DNA of 52,002 nucleotides from Bacillota bacterium (GCA_009784665.1 WRBH01000001.1:71267-123268), one strand, 5' to 3'; positions 17,977 to 28,569 are shown, numbered from the stretch's first letter. Notes: a model not told the origin generated them from the letters alone. Numbers and translations are program-made.

Positions 17977-18123
17977 ATGCCAGGAGAAAGAGAAAACATC
18001 GAAGTATTAGCTCTCGAAGAGTTAATAGATAGAGTTATGTCGCACACAAAAAAAGAGATACGCGAGTACCTCTTTAATTTTAGGGAAAGGGTTATTCTTA
18101 GTATGCTAGAAGACTTGAATTAA
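17977..18123 (+). CDS. small hypothetical protein (48 aa)
   Basis: TTGTGT-17-TATAAT promoter and AAGGGGG SD before ATG 17977. Confidence 0.55.
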   Translation: MPGERENIEVLALEELIDRVMSHTKKEIREYLFNFRERVILSMLEDLN

Positions 18124-20201
18124 GCCTGTGGCTTTCCCCTTTCTCCGATGACTTTTTCAGCGACATTCCTTGGGACTTCTTCGTAGTGGCTGAACACCAT
18201 GTCGAAGGTTCCGCGGCCTTGTGTAAGGGAACGAATGTCGGTTGCGTATCCGAATAATTCAGATAATGGAACCATTGCCTTGATAATCTGGGTACCTTGG
18301 CGGCTGTCCATCCCTTGCAGTTGCCCACGACGGGAGGAAATGTTACCCATGACATCCCCAAGATAATCCTCTGGTGTTTCGATTTCCATCGCCATGATAG
18401 GCTCCAGAAGAACGGCGTTGGCTTTACGCATACCTTCTTTAAACGCCATAGAACCAGCAATTTTGAACGCCATCTCGGACGAGTCGACATCATGGTAAGA
18501 ACCATCGACGACAGTGATTTTGAAGTCCACACACTCGTACCCTGCCAGGACTCCGGACATTTTCGCTTCTTGAATACCTTTGTCAACAGCGGGGACATAT
18601 TCTTTTGGAATTGAACCACCGACTGTTTTGTCGATGAATTCGTAACCTGTGCCTGGATCTTTTGGTTCCATCTCGATGACTGCGTGACCATATTGACCAC
18701 GACCACCAGTTTGCTTGATGTATTTTCCTTCGACGCGAACCTTATTACGGATTGTTTCACGGTAGGCAACTTGCGGCTTGCCAACATTAACATCGACCTT
18801 GAATTCACGGCGCATTCGGTCAACGATAATCTCCAGGTGCAGCTCGCCCATACCAGCGATAATTGTTTGGTTTGTTTCGCGGTCGGTGTATGTCTTGAAG
18901 GTTGGGTCTTCCTCTTGCAGCTTGATTAATGCCATGATCATTTTTTCCTGCATTGCTTTTGTAGCGGGCTCGATAGCCAGATTAATAACAGGGTCGGCAA
19001 AGGACATAGCCTCCAAGATGATTGGTTTTTTCTCGTCACATAGAGTGTCGCCTGTGATGGTGTCTTTTAATCCAACAATAGCACCGATGTCTCCAGCACG
19101 CAATTCGGTAATCTCTGTTCTGTTGTTGGCGTGCATTTGCAGGATTCGACCGACACGCTCTTTTTTATCTTTACCAGAGTTTAACACATACGAACCCGCG
19201 TTAAGGACACCACTGTATACACGGAAGAAACAAAGTCTGCCAACAAATGGGTCAGTTGCAATTTTGAATGCAAGGCCACTGAAAGGCTCGTCATCCGAGG
19301 ATTTCCGGGTTGCTGGTTGATCTTTGTGGTCGATTCCGTTGATGTCAGGAACGTCAATAGGTGCAGGCATGTAGTCAACAATAGCGTCAAGAAGTTTTTG
19401 CACACCTTTATTTTTAAAGGACGAACCGCACACAACTGGGGTAAACTTCATCGCGATTGTTCCCATGCGGATACCGCGTTTTAGTTCCTCGACTGTGAAT
19501 TCCTCTCCCGCAAAAAACTTCTCCATTAGGGCATCATCCATTTCCGCTGCTGCCTCGACCAAATTCTGCCTGTGCAACTTTGCATCATCCAGCATATCCG
19601 CTGGAATATCAATTTCGGACATGTCTTTTCCAAGATCATCGTTGTATATAGTAGCTCTCATAGTTACAAGGTCAACGATACCTTTAAAGTCTTTTTCCTT
19701 ACCAATTGGCAACTGGATGGGAATAGGATTGGCACGCAACCTGTCACGCATTGTTTGGATTGCACGCAGGAAGTTCGCATCATCACGGTCCATCTTGTTG
19801 ATGTAGGCGATTCTTGGGACTACATATTTGTTTGCCTGAGACCAGACCTTTTCTGATTGAGGCTGAACCCCTGCCCTGGCACAAAATACCGCAACTGCAC
19901 CGTCCAATACTTTCAGAGACCTCTCGACCTCTACTGTAAAGTCAACGTGACCTGGGGTGTCAATGATATTGATTTGGTGGCCGTTCCAGTATGTTGTTGT
20001 TGCGGCAGAGGTGATTGTTATTCCGCGCTCTTGCTCTTGAACCATCCAGTCCATTGTTGCTCCCCCATCGTGGACCTCGCCCAGCTTGTGGTTTTTACCC
20101 GAATAGAACAAAATTCGCTCTGTAGTTGTTGTTTTCCCTGCGTCGATGTGCGCCATGATACCGATGTTGCGGTACATATTAAGTGGGACTTTCCTTGCCA
20201 T
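18120..20201 (-). CDS. fusA: translation elongation factor G
   Basis: [43 protein letters not shown]. Confidence 0.97.
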   Translation of the reverse strand: MARKVPLNMYRNIGIMAHIDAGKTTTTERILFYSGKNHKLGEVHDGGATMDWMVQEQERGITITSAATTTYWNGHQINIIDTPGHVDFTVEVERSLKVLDGAVAVFCARAGVQPQSEKVWSQANKYVVPRIAYINKMDRDDANFLRAIQTMRDRLRANPIPIQLPIGKEKDFKGIVDLVTMRATIYNDDLGKDMSEIDIPADMLDDAKLHRQNLVEAAAEMDDALMEKFFAGEEFTVEELKRGIRMGTIAMKFTPVVCGSSFKNKGVQKLLDAIVDYMPAPIDVPDINGIDHKDQPATRKSSDDEPFSGLAFKIATDPFVGRLCFFRVYSGVLNAGSYVLNSGKDKKERVGRILQMHANNRTEITELRAGDIGAIVGLKDTITGDTLCDEKKPIILEAMSFADPVINLAIEPATKAMQEKMIMALIKLQEEDPTFKTYTDRETNQTIIAGMGELHLEIIVDRMRREFKVDVNVGKPQVAYRETIRNKVRVEGKYIKQTGGRGQYGHAVIEMEPKDPGTGYEFIDKTVGGSIPKEYVPAVDKGIQEAKMSGVLAGYECVDFKITVVDGSYHDVDSSEMAFKIAGSMAFKEGMRKANAVLLEPIMAMEIETPEDYLGDVMGNISSRRGQLQGMDSRQGTQIIKAMVPLSELFGYATDIRSLTQGRGTFDMVFSHYEEVPRNVAEKVIGERGKPQA

Positions 20202-20293
20202 TGTGGCCTCCTTTTACAAGCATTATATTATCACAAAAAGTCAAGGGTTGACAAGGACTTATTGGGGTGCTAAAATTTTTAAGGGGGTAAAAT

Positions 20294-20515
20294 ATGGCAG
20301 ACATGTGGTTAGAGTTTACACAAGGCCTTAATATCTATCCAGTAGATAAAGAAAGCTGTGCGGCTGATGCAGCATTGTTGGCACAGTCATGGGAAAATTT
20401 AGGCAAATCTGCAGAAGAGATAATAGAAGAGATTACACAGATGTGCGAAGTTGACTGTGCAGACACATATTGTGGAGTCTGGCAAAAGTTGGATGAATTA
20501 GGTATTAGTCGTTAA
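20294..20515 (+). CDS. small hypothetical protein
   Basis: TTGACA-17-TAAAAT promoter and AAGGGGG SD upstream; terminator downstream. Confidence 0.6.
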   Translation: MADMWLEFTQGLNIYPVDKESCAADAALLAQSWENLGKSAEEIIEEITQMCEVDCADTYCGVWQKLDELGISR

Positions 20516-20530
20516 AGAGCCTCAGTAGTC

Positions 20531-20558
20531 CCAACCCCCTGCGGGAAGCGGGGGTTTT
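20531..20558. terminator. rho-independent terminator between convergent genes
   Basis: ccccc-tgcgggaagc-gggggttttt. Confidence 0.75.
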
Positions 20559-21256
20559 TAGTTGTCGTCGAGGTTCTTTTTCAGGGCACGTTGGACGAGG
20601 AGGATTGCTACGCCCAGAATCCAAAATGCAATGGTGAATGCAAGAAGGGTCACGATATAAAGAGCAACATGAGAATATGACGACGGGTCAACGAAATCAT
20701 ACGCAAAATCCCCCGTCGGCAACCCAATAGCCAGGTTTAATAACAGAAATGAAAGTGGATATACAAGAAGCAACAAGGCCATAACAAGCGCCCGTTTGAA
20801 TGTTTGAACCGCCCCCGTACGAACAAAGAAAAAGAAAGCGAACATCACAACTGCACTGATCAGATGTGTAAACATCAAAACCCCTGTCAAATGGTCGGCG
20901 TACATCGCACGGTAAAATGGTGTCAGTACCAGGGCAACGACAAGGAAAACAATGGAAATATAGAGGGTTATTCCCGCAACAACTGTTGGATGTGTGGCAA
21001 ATCGTTTAATCCTTGAATCTTTGACCGTGAACATCGTGATTCCAAAAAGAAACAGCCACATCATCATTATCATGTTAGACTGATTTGTAAACATATAAAA
21101 GAATCCCCACCAAGCCTGATACGAGCGTATGTACCAAAAAAGATTATCCAGCAACAAAAAGAACAGCACAAACGCATACAGCAGTGCGAAGTATCCAAGA
21201 GTTATATCTCTTTTTCTGTCAGGCGTTTTGTTTTTCATTGACATAGTGTACCCCAT
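20558..21256 (-). CDS. multi-TM membrane protein (Pr6Pr-like)
   Basis: Six hydrophobic segments; FFYMFTNQSNMIMMMWLFLFG. Confidence 0.55.
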   Translation of the reverse strand: MGYTMSMKNKTPDRKRDITLGYFALLYAFVLFFLLLDNLFWYIRSYQAWWGFFYMFTNQSNMIMMMWLFLFGITMFTVKDSRIKRFATHPTVVAGITLYISIVFLVVALVLTPFYRAMYADHLTGVLMFTHLISAVVMFAFFFFVRTGAVQTFKRALVMALLLLVYPLSFLLLNLAIGLPTGDFAYDFVDPSSYSHVALYIVTLLAFTIAFWILGVAILLVQRALKKNLDDN

Positions 21257-21257
21257 T

Positions 21258-22100
21258 TTAGTGCATTAAATCATGGAAAAAGTAATTAAGTGCGATAACC
21301 ATTAGTGTTCCAGTCATGATAACAACGATCATCCATTTACTTCGGTTTGAGTACTTGTACGCCATAGGCAACATCTCTGTGAATACAACACCAAGAAGGC
21401 ATCCTGCTGCAATCGCGTATGCCATTCCCGCAACAAAAGTATTTATTCCGCCGACGGCATAACCAAGCAATGCTCCAAGAACAGTAGCAAATCCGGCAAT
21501 AGAACAAACTGCAAGAATCTTCCACCATTTTGATCCACCTGCTTTCATAGGAATAGCGATCGACATCCCTTCGGGAACGCAAGACAACCCAATAACAATA
21601 GCGGCAACAATTGATCCAGAAGCTCCAATTGCTAATCCCTTTGGAATATCGTGCAAGATTATTGCAAAGGCAACTGTGAATGCGATTGCGAACATTTTTC
21701 TTCTTTCGGATTTTGAAATTTCGTGCGAGCAGTCCTCGCTGTGTGGTGTTATTCCGTGGACATGTTCATGACCATGTTTGTCAAAAAAGCTAAGTGCAAA
21801 GGCAAGCCCACCACCAATTGCAAGTCCTAGCAGCGTAAACCATATTCCTGCCCCGCCATGCTGGTACCAAACTGGTTCAGGGTACAAGTTCCCATCTGCG
21901 TCGAAACTGTGGTAATGTCCGCGGCCGATAGCATGTGGTACAAAGTCAACAAGTACAAGGGTAGTCAGGACTGCGGCTGCAAATGCAAATGCAAGTCCGA
22001 TTAGCTTTTTACTTGGCTTTTTTATAAACAGGACGATAACTCCTCCGAGGATAGAACTTAGCATTCCTGCAACAAAAGCCATTAGTAATACATTAAGCAT
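21258..22100 (-). CDS. ZIP family metal transporter
   Basis: HDIPKGLAIG and CVPEGMSIAIPM ZIP-type motifs; His-rich loop. Confidence 0.85.
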   Translation of the reverse strand: MLNVLLMAFVAGMLSSILGGVIVLFIKKPSKKLIGLAFAFAAAVLTTLVLVDFVPHAIGRGHYHSFDADGNLYPEPVWYQHGGAGIWFTLLGLAIGGGLAFALSFFDKHGHEHVHGITPHSEDCSHEISKSERRKMFAIAFTVAFAIILHDIPKGLAIGASGSIVAAIVIGLSCVPEGMSIAIPMKAGGSKWWKILAVCSIAGFATVLGALLGYAVGGINTFVAGMAYAIAAGCLLGVVFTEMLPMAYKYSNRSKWMIVVIMTGTLMVIALNYFFHDLMH

Positions 22101-22620
22101 CTACATCCTCCGCGGTGAAAAATAAGTTATAAGTTACTCCGCCAATAGTTATTTGCAGCCTGTATTGTTGTGCATTTGGCTCTTGTTGCATCAGGAATAG
22201 ATTAGCCCGCTGATATGCCGAAGAGGTGTTGTCGGAAACCTCTGGGTTTGCAATGTCTAGAGAAGGAAATGCAGTTACGAAATTAACTCTTTGCCCTGCG
22301 GTTGTTGGGGCGGTATGATAAAGATGGTGATGCCAACCGCCAGTGCTGTTATACGAGGCGTGATTTTCTGATGGGTTAATGTTCGCGACAAGGTTCACAC
22401 CATTAAGTCTTATGGAAACTTGATTGCCAGCAAAAGTCAAACGAGCCTCGGTTATTGGAGAGGTTGTGACCGCTGTTCCTGTCGGATTCTCAACCGAGTT
22501 CCAATTGATTGTAACTCTGTCAAGACTGTAAATTCGTGCTTGGTGCGTCGGTGGCGAGCATGCCACAAGGACGATTGACGCCAAAGCTATCACTGCAACT
22601 AATGAAAATAATTTTTTCAT
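22093..22620 (-). CDS. lipoprotein, hypothetical
   Basis: MKKLFSLVAVIALASIVLVACSPP lipobox. Confidence 0.7.
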   Translation of the reverse strand: MKKLFSLVAVIALASIVLVACSPPTHQARIYSLDRVTINWNSVENPTGTAVTTSPITEARLTFAGNQVSIRLNGVNLVANINPSENHASYNSTGGWHHHLYHTAPTTAGQRVNFVTAFPSLDIANPEVSDNTSSAYQRANLFLMQQEPNAQQYRLQITIGGVTYNLFFTAEDVDA

Positions 22621-22625
22621 ATTTA

Positions 22626-22654
22626 ATTATATAAAACAAAATATAAAAACACAA
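22626..22654 (-). promoter_or_regulatory. promoter TTGTGT-17-TATAAT, 5 nt from ATG 22620
   Basis: Direct reading. Confidence 0.7.
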
Positions 22655-22687
22655 TACTATTTCGTTGCGTTTGTAATGACGGCGATA

Positions 22688-23035
22688 TCAGTCGGCGGCA
22701 TACGCTTTGTTTATGATAGAGGCAAGAGCGATTCGGTGCTCACCGCATCCACATTCAAGGGTGTCAATCGTCTTTAGGTGTTCTATGATCTGTGGAAGGG
22801 GTGTCTTGCTATTCTTTATGCGACGATGGATTGTGGTATGGTCAAAGCAAAGCCTTTTTCCAATTTCGCGGGTGGATAGTCCTTGATGATGAAGGGCAAG
22901 GGCCAACATTGTTTCCAGCTCGGTATTACCCTCCCCTGTGAACTGATGTCCGCAGCTTTTGCACAGGAAGCATTGCTTTCCACGACGCAAGCCGTTTTTA
23001 ACGATTTCTTCATTGCTACAATGTTTGCATTTCAT
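22688..23035 (-). CDS. IS1/InsA-type zinc ribbon plus HTH protein, no DDE domain
   Basis: CKHCSNEEIVKNGLRRGKQCFLCKSCGHQFTGEG; STREIGKRLCFDHTTIHRRIKN. Confidence 0.7.
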   Translation of the reverse strand: MKCKHCSNEEIVKNGLRRGKQCFLCKSCGHQFTGEGNTELETMLALALHHQGLSTREIGKRLCFDHTTIHRRIKNSKTPLPQIIEHLKTIDTLECGCGEHRIALASIINKAYAAD

Positions 23036-23053
23036 TTAATTAAAGATTATCAT
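23025..23053 (+). promoter_or_regulatory. promoter TTGCAT-17-TATCAT, 5 nt from ATG 23059
   Basis: Direct reading. Confidence 0.65.
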
Positions 23054-23058
23054 ATTAC

Positions 23059-23814
23059 ATGGCAAAAGTAAAAGATGAAAAGACAGATGCAGAGTTACTG
23101 CATGGTCGGCGGGAAAAGTTGCGACAAAACTTTGACAAATTAGGGCTTCAATCATTTCATGATTCACATGTATTAGAGTATGCACTAGGATTTTGCGTGC
23201 CCCGAGTCGACACGCATCCAACCGCACATAGGTTGCTTGAAACATTTGGCAGCTTGGCTAATGTGGTTGACGCACATCCGAGCAAACTGGAAAAAGTTCC
23301 TGGAATGGGCAAGAATTCGGCATATTTGATTGCCTTTTTGCGACAATTTGTAACTTATTATATGGGGTCAAAAACAAAGCAGGATAGAATCTCCACCAGT
23401 GCGGATGCCATAGAGCACCTGCGAGAATTCATGAAAACCCTGGGTGTGGAGGAGTTCGTTCTAATGGCCTTGAATAAAAATGGAAAAGTATTACTGGAAA
23501 AAAAGGTGGAAGGAACTTTGAATCGTGTAAATATTGACCTGCGTGATGTAATGGATATGGTTTTACGGGTTAAAGCAAGTGCGGTGGTTTTAGCACATAA
23601 TCACCCCGAAGACACACCTGACCCTTCGGATAGTGATGTGTTGTTTACAAGGGCGATGGTGAACCTGTTGACCCCATTGGGGATTCAGTTGGTTGATCAT
23701 CTAATCTTTTCAAGAACAGACGATGTATACAGTTTCAGAGAATCGAAATTTTTAGAGTTATTTATCAATGAGCATAAAGAATTTGCGAGGAATCGAAATT
23801 TTGCGTATACTTGA
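23059..23814 (+). CDS. radC: RadC family JAB-domain protein
   Basis: VLAHNHPEDTPDPSDSDVLFTRAM; VPGMGKNSAYLI HhH. Confidence 0.92.
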   Translation: MAKVKDEKTDAELLHGRREKLRQNFDKLGLQSFHDSHVLEYALGFCVPRVDTHPTAHRLLETFGSLANVVDAHPSKLEKVPGMGKNSAYLIAFLRQFVTYYMGSKTKQDRISTSADAIEHLREFMKTLGVEEFVLMALNKNGKVLLEKKVEGTLNRVNIDLRDVMDMVLRVKASAVVLAHNHPEDTPDPSDSDVLFTRAMVNLLTPLGIQLVDHLIFSRTDDVYSFRESKFLELFINEHKEFARNRNFAYT

Positions 23815-23817
23815 TTT

Positions 23818-24588
23818 ATGATAAAAAAATTAGCTATTACAATATGTGTGCTAGTTACAATGATAATTCCTGGAACTGTATTAACAGGGTGCGAAGGAAT
23901 TGGCATTGCCGTTACACCATGGGATGTGCGGATAGACGGAGAATATCTCAGATGGGAAACAACAGGGGGTGGAATAACCCCAGGTGGTGGACACATGACC
24001 CGAATCCATCATGTTCGTGCCCAAATGCCGGGGCTGACCCTTTATACCCAGGTGACAATGGGAACATCTATCAACCTAAGAGATCCTTTTTGGGGTTGGC
24101 ACAGAGAGCGTTCGGAGATAACTTGGGGTGCTGGAGGATGGGAAAATTTGCCCATCGACCAAGATGTTATATTTTCGGTATGGGCACACGAGACAATATA
24201 TAGACCCAGGCAACATACGCTTTATCGCGAAAGTTCCTGGTCAGAAGCTGTTATATGGACAGAAGAACAAAGACAACTTCCTGTGCCAGAGATTACATCA
24301 ATGTCGGGCGATACTCTCTGGTGGATATCAACAGGCAGCGGATCCTGGCGTACATATGCAATTAGGGCAAAAATAAATGGAAACTCTTTTTATTCCATCC
24401 AGTTCGGGTGGGGGTTAAGTGGAACAAACTTGTGGGCAACATCATGGTGGGATTCACCAACTTGGGGAAGTAATTGGATTCTGCTACCCCCTGGAAACGC
24501 TGAAGTATCAATACGCTCACAAGACGAATTACACCAAGAGATTATCAGAACCAGCAACTGGTCAGAGCCCGTCATCTGGGAGAGGTAG
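23818..24588 (+). CDS. lipoprotein, Trp-rich hypothetical
   Basis: MIKKLAITICVLVTMIIPGTVLTGC lipobox. Confidence 0.7.
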   Translation: MIKKLAITICVLVTMIIPGTVLTGCEGIGIAVTPWDVRIDGEYLRWETTGGGITPGGGHMTRIHHVRAQMPGLTLYTQVTMGTSINLRDPFWGWHRERSEITWGAGGWENLPIDQDVIFSVWAHETIYRPRQHTLYRESSWSEAVIWTEEQRQLPVPEITSMSGDTLWWISTGSGSWRTYAIRAKINGNSFYSIQFGWGLSGTNLWATSWWDSPTWGSNWILLPPGNAEVSIRSQDELHQEIIRTSNWSEPVIWER

Positions 24589-25797
24589 CAGTTCGGGTTG
24601 TTCGTATTTGACAATTCTAGGCTTGCCTTTGTAGTGAGATTTTCGGATAAACCTTGAATCGACAAGCTCTCCATTTTTGTAAATATCAATATAAGTCCGT
24701 GCCGAGCGTGGCGGATAACCATAGTCAAGTACTATTTCTTCCCCATCTTGGATTATTCCTCCCTGTACTTCAACGGATTGAGTATGGATGGTTCGTTCCA
24801 CCCTGGGCTTGTATTCATGGGTACGAGGTGCTCCATAAATTCTTACGACAGCTTGATTTCGCCTTCCGTGGTCAATAACGCGGGCTTCTATATATATGGC
24901 CTCACCTGTAGTATTCTTGAACTCTAAGTCTGCTTGCGACGACACCATTGCGTCAAGGCCAAGGGGAACATAGTTGATCGGTAGGCTGTGGTTATGGCTC
25001 TCGATAATTCGCAAGCCCGATAATAGCACAGCGTTGAAGAGGGTGGTGCTTGCTTGACAAACGCCACCGCCTACCCCGTCGACGAATTCGCCATCAAGAA
25101 TTATTTTTGCGGTGGCATAGCCTCTGTCACGAGTCCTTTTTCCCACAATGTCATTAAAGGAAATTGTTTCGTTTGCATTTACGACCAGGCCATCAAAGAC
25201 TTCTAGTGCTAAAGTTATATTGTTTTCGCGGGGGGCATTGTCGATGAAGGTGGTCGAGTATTGGCTGCGAACTGTTATTCGCTCTAGAATCACATTGGGA
25301 TCTATAGGCTGCGTGTCGCGAACGATTGCCACGATTTGTCTTGGTTCGCGTCGCCCCAGTGTCCCTATGATCTCGGCACATAATCTTTCAATATCTAACT
25401 CTCTTCCATGGCTTTGTTCTGTGACCCAGAATTTTTCCTCGCTGTCAGGATTAAAATTTACTTTTCCGTTGTTGATAGGTTTATTGACGGATGCTCCAAC
25501 CTTCTTCACAATTGGCCACAGCTCTGGGAACGATGTTTGGAATGTCTCGTGAATTGCCTCGTTGGTTCTACCCTCCCACATTGCTTGCAGTTCGTTTGCC
25601 CGTTGATACAGGCTTCTACCTTTTACAAAGCTTTCTCTACTGGCAGTATCCCACCAATTTGATTTTATTGTTTTATTTGTGACAATTATAACATTTTCTT
25701 CATAGTAAATGGAGAACAAAACCTGCTGGGGTTCGGAAAAACCAAACAATGGAATGATAATGAATAAGGCAAGGGTCGCAACAAAAATTCGTTTCAT
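24562..25797 (-). CDS. VanW family protein
   Basis: VVNANETISFNDIVGKRTRDRGYATAKIILDGEFVDGVGGGVCQASTTLFNAVLLSGL; start at MKRIFVATLALF. Confidence 0.9.
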   Translation of the reverse strand: MKRIFVATLALFIIIPLFGFSEPQQVLFSIYYEENVIIVTNKTIKSNWWDTASRESFVKGRSLYQRANELQAMWEGRTNEAIHETFQTSFPELWPIVKKVGASVNKPINNGKVNFNPDSEEKFWVTEQSHGRELDIERLCAEIIGTLGRREPRQIVAIVRDTQPIDPNVILERITVRSQYSTTFIDNAPRENNITLALEVFDGLVVNANETISFNDIVGKRTRDRGYATAKIILDGEFVDGVGGGVCQASTTLFNAVLLSGLRIIESHNHSLPINYVPLGLDAMVSSQADLEFKNTTGEAIYIEARVIDHGRRNQAVVRIYGAPRTHEYKPRVERTIHTQSVEVQGGIIQDGEEIVLDYGYPPRSARTYIDIYKNGELVDSRFIRKSHYKGKPRIVKYEQPELLPLPDDGL

Positions 25798-25828
25798 AGC
25801 AGTAGTTTGTGTCAATAATGGTTTTAGT

Positions 25829-26290
25829 ATGTTCAAGTTATGTGTATTTGTTTCGGTGTGTGCGTCATTAGTATTTTATCATTTTGTAACGCTTGATAAC
25901 CCACAGCTAGAAGTTTTAGGCAGTGGCACAATCCAAATATTTTCCAGAGAACGGATCGAGAGCCCCCTAATTTTGAACAGACAGGATTTAGGCTTCGCAT
26001 TGGCCTACACAGTAAGCAGTAATAACGCCCCCTTTCTCCGTCAAAAATTCAGCGTAATTGATGGAGAGTCTATAACCCTAGATTGGTTTCAATCGCCCCA
26101 GAAAATTCTGCAAGCATTGGGACATGAATATATGTTCAGCCAAAGAATGGGTGATTTACAAACAATATACGCCTATTCAGGTCGTGGGCGAGATTTTGTG
26201 GCTAGAGGTCGCGAGCGGGTTAACCTGCAAATCGCAGTAAGGGGTGGTCGGGTTACAGTAGGATGGCCAGTAATACTTGGCAGTTTCTAG
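25829..26290 (+). CDS. secreted/membrane-anchored hypothetical protein
   Basis: N-terminal hydrophobic segment; ORF-track start overlaps divergent gene so start moved to MFKLCVFVSV. Confidence 0.5.
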   Translation: MFKLCVFVSVCASLVFYHFVTLDNPQLEVLGSGTIQIFSRERIESPLILNRQDLGFALAYTVSSNNAPFLRQKFSVIDGESITLDWFQSPQKILQALGHEYMFSQRMGDLQTIYAYSGRGRDFVARGRERVNLQIAVRGGRVTVGWPVILGSF

Positions 26291-26330
26291 ACTAATCCAG
26301 CCTTCGTCATGATTTAGGGTGAAGGGATAC

Positions 26331-26906
26331 TTACAAATTTCCAACTGTTTTATTGTAGCCCGACTTGTCTGCGTTGAAAATTTCAATGCCAGTTTTTTCG
26401 ATATGATCTAGGCGATAAGCATCATCCAATTCATTAGCGGTCAAGAACTTTACATGAATTTGGTCGCCCATCAGGAAATCTCGTGCCAAGTCAGGCACAT
26501 CAAAATGTTTACGGATTCGGGCATTGATTTGCTTGGCTTGGCCCACATAATATTTGCTCTTGGTTTGATTAAATATAATATAAATCCCAACTCCGCCTTT
26601 GTCGGCACTAGACAAAATTGCATTTAGGGACTTCCACTCTTTTTGATCAATTTGGGATTTAAGTTTTTCCTTCAACTGTTCTTTTGTTTGTTTGAAGGTT
26701 TCTAGTTTAGATTTTTGTTCTTCTTTTTTTAATAACTTTACTCGGGCGACTTCATCAGCTTCTTGTTTTTGTGCTTTAACATAATCAACAAGAACATCAA
26801 TATCTTTTGGTTGGATTTCTGTGGAGCTTTTTTGTCGTAGGTACACAAAAAGCAATGCCGCAACGAATAGAACAAAAATTCCAATACTAACATAAATAGC
26901 CCACAT
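26331..26906 (-). CDS. membrane-anchored GIY-YIG domain protein
   Basis: N-terminal TM; GVGIYIIFNQTKSKYYVGQAKQINARIRKHF. Confidence 0.8.
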   Translation of the reverse strand: MWAIYVSIGIFVLFVAALLFVYLRQKSSTEIQPKDIDVLVDYVKAQKQEADEVARVKLLKKEEQKSKLETFKQTKEQLKEKLKSQIDQKEWKSLNAILSSADKGGVGIYIIFNQTKSKYYVGQAKQINARIRKHFDVPDLARDFLMGDQIHVKFLTANELDDAYRLDHIEKTGIEIFNADKSGYNKTVGNL

Positions 26907-26912
26907 GCGTAT

Positions 26913-26941
26913 ATCGTATCATGGAAAATGTAATTTGACAA
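26913..26941 (-). promoter_or_regulatory. promoter TTGTCA-17-TACGAT, 6 nt from ATG 26906
   Basis: Direct reading. Confidence 0.6.
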
Positions 26942-26980
26942 ATATAGGCGAGTAAGAAATTCAGAAGAAAGGAGGTAACT

Positions 26981-27307
26981 ATGGAAGCAGCGGAAATAAT
27001 TATGGTGGTGATTGCAGGATTATTTTTAGCCTTAGGTCTATTTATGCTAACGGGAAAAGGTGAAATGCTTGTGGCGGGATATAATGCATCAAAGCGGATG
27101 CAAGAAAAATACGATGGCAAAAAGTTGAGCAGGCTTTGTGGTGTAATGTTGATTGTAGTTGCGTTGGCAATAGGGTTGCTGGCACTTGAGTTTGCGGTGT
27201 TTGAAACGGATTGTCTTGTGTGGGCTGTGGTGGCTGCAGTCATAATTGGAGTGATTGTCACATCTGTGATTGGCATGACCGCAAAAACATTTCGAAGGCA
27301 AAATTAA
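26981..27307 (+). CDS. DUF3784-like small membrane protein
   Basis: GKGEMLVAGYNASKRMQEKYDGKKLSRLCGVMLI; SD AAAGGAGG. Confidence 0.75.
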   Translation: MEAAEIIMVVIAGLFLALGLFMLTGKGEMLVAGYNASKRMQEKYDGKKLSRLCGVMLIVVALAIGLLALEFAVFETDCLVWAVVAAVIIGVIVTSVIGMTAKTFRRQN

Positions 27308-27330
27308 AAAAGGGCACCCGCCCTTTTTTG
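27306..27330. terminator. bidirectional rho-independent terminator
   Basis: aaaaagggc-acc-cgcccttttttg. Confidence 0.75.
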
Positions 27331-27336
27331 TTTGGT

Positions 27337-28128
27337 TTAGATTCCTTGTGAAACTTTGACGCCAGGGCCCATAGATGATGCCAGGGTTACGGATTTCAGG
27401 AATGTTCCTTTTGCTGCACTTGGCTTTGATTTAATAATTGCAGCAATGATTGCGGCATAGTTCTCTGCCAGTTTTTGTGTGCCGAAAGATGCTTTTCCAA
27501 TCAGGACATGGACATTGTTTCCCTTGTCCAGACGATATTCAACTTTACCGCCCTTCGCGTCGGTAACTGCTTTTTTGATATCGGTTGTAACCGTCCCGCT
27601 CTTTGGATTAGGCATTAAACCTTTTGGACCAAGAATCTTTGCAACACGACCAACGATACCCATCATGTCAGGTGTAGTGATACAAACATCAAAGTCTAGC
27701 CAGTTTTGGGATGTGATTTTTGTGATGATATCCTCTGCTCCGACATGGTCGGCACCGGCCTTTTTAGCCTCATCTTGTTTTTCAGGTTTACAGATTACAA
27801 GAACTTTCAAGGTCTTCCCTGTCCCGTGTGGCAGGACAACGGTACCACGAACCTGTTGATCCGCTTGACGACCGTCAACACCTAGGCGTACATGCAGTTC
27901 GACGGATTCATCAAACTTTGCGGTTGCACCCTTGATGACCAGGTCAAGTGCCTCGTCCACTGGGTGAAGCTTGGTTTTATCGAATTCCAGCTTTGCACGA
28001 CGCTCTTTTCGCTCGAAAGGCTTTGGGGCTTTCTTAGGAGCTGGTGCCTTTGCCGCAGGAGTTGCTTCTTTTTTTGCGACAGGTTTCTTTTCAGCTTTCA
28101 CTTCTTCTTTTTTAACTTTTTCACTCAT
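27337..28128 (-). CDS. rplA: 50S ribosomal protein L1 with Lys/Ala/Pro-rich N-terminal extension
   Basis: [34 protein letters not shown]. Confidence 0.95.
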   Translation of the reverse strand: MSEKVKKEEVKAEKKPVAKKEATPAAKAPAPKKAPKPFERKERRAKLEFDKTKLHPVDEALDLVIKGATAKFDESVELHVRLGVDGRQADQQVRGTVVLPHGTGKTLKVLVICKPEKQDEAKKAGADHVGAEDIITKITSQNWLDFDVCITTPDMMGIVGRVAKILGPKGLMPNPKSGTVTTDIKKAVTDAKGGKVEYRLDKGNNVHVLIGKASFGTQKLAENYAAIIAAIIKSKPSAAKGTFLKSVTLASSMGPGVKVSQGI

Positions 28129-28140
28129 AAATCACCCTCC

Positions 28141-28569
28141 TTACGCGTCTACGACAACGACGCCCATGCTTCGTGCCGCACCTTCAACCATACGCATAGC
28201 AGCCTCAAGACTTGCTGCGTTCATATCAACCATCTTCATCTTGGCAATTGCCTCGATTTGGGCACGCGTGATCTTGCCCACTTTGTCTGTGTTTGGCTTT
28301 TTTGAACCAGACGCCAGGCCCAGTTCCTTTTTGATCAGAACCGCCGTTGGAGGGGTCTTGATCTCGAAATCAAACGAACGGTCACCGTAAATGGTAACAA
28401 CGACAGGGATGATCAGCCCTGCATCTTTCGCCGTTGCGTCGTTAAATCCTTTAACGAACATTGGTATGTTAATACCGTGCGGACCAAGGGTCGAACCAAC
28501 CGGTGGTGCTGGTGTCGCCTTGCCCGCTTCTATCTGCAGTTTAACCTGAGCCTTGATAGGTTTACTCAT
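28141..28569 (-). CDS. rplK: 50S ribosomal protein L11
   Basis: [37 protein letters not shown]. Confidence 0.97.
   Translation of the reverse strand: MSKPIKAQVKLQIEAGKATPAPPVGSTLGPHGINIPMFVKGFNDATAKDAGLIIPVVVTIYGDRSFDFEIKTPPTAVLIKKELGLASGSKKPNTDKVGKITRAQIEAIAKMKMVDMNAASLEAAMRMVEGAARSMGVVVVDA

Noticed and set aside
18098-18823. 241 aa minus-strand ORF overlapping fusA in another frame
   Set aside because: Out-of-frame shadow of a confident EF-G gene
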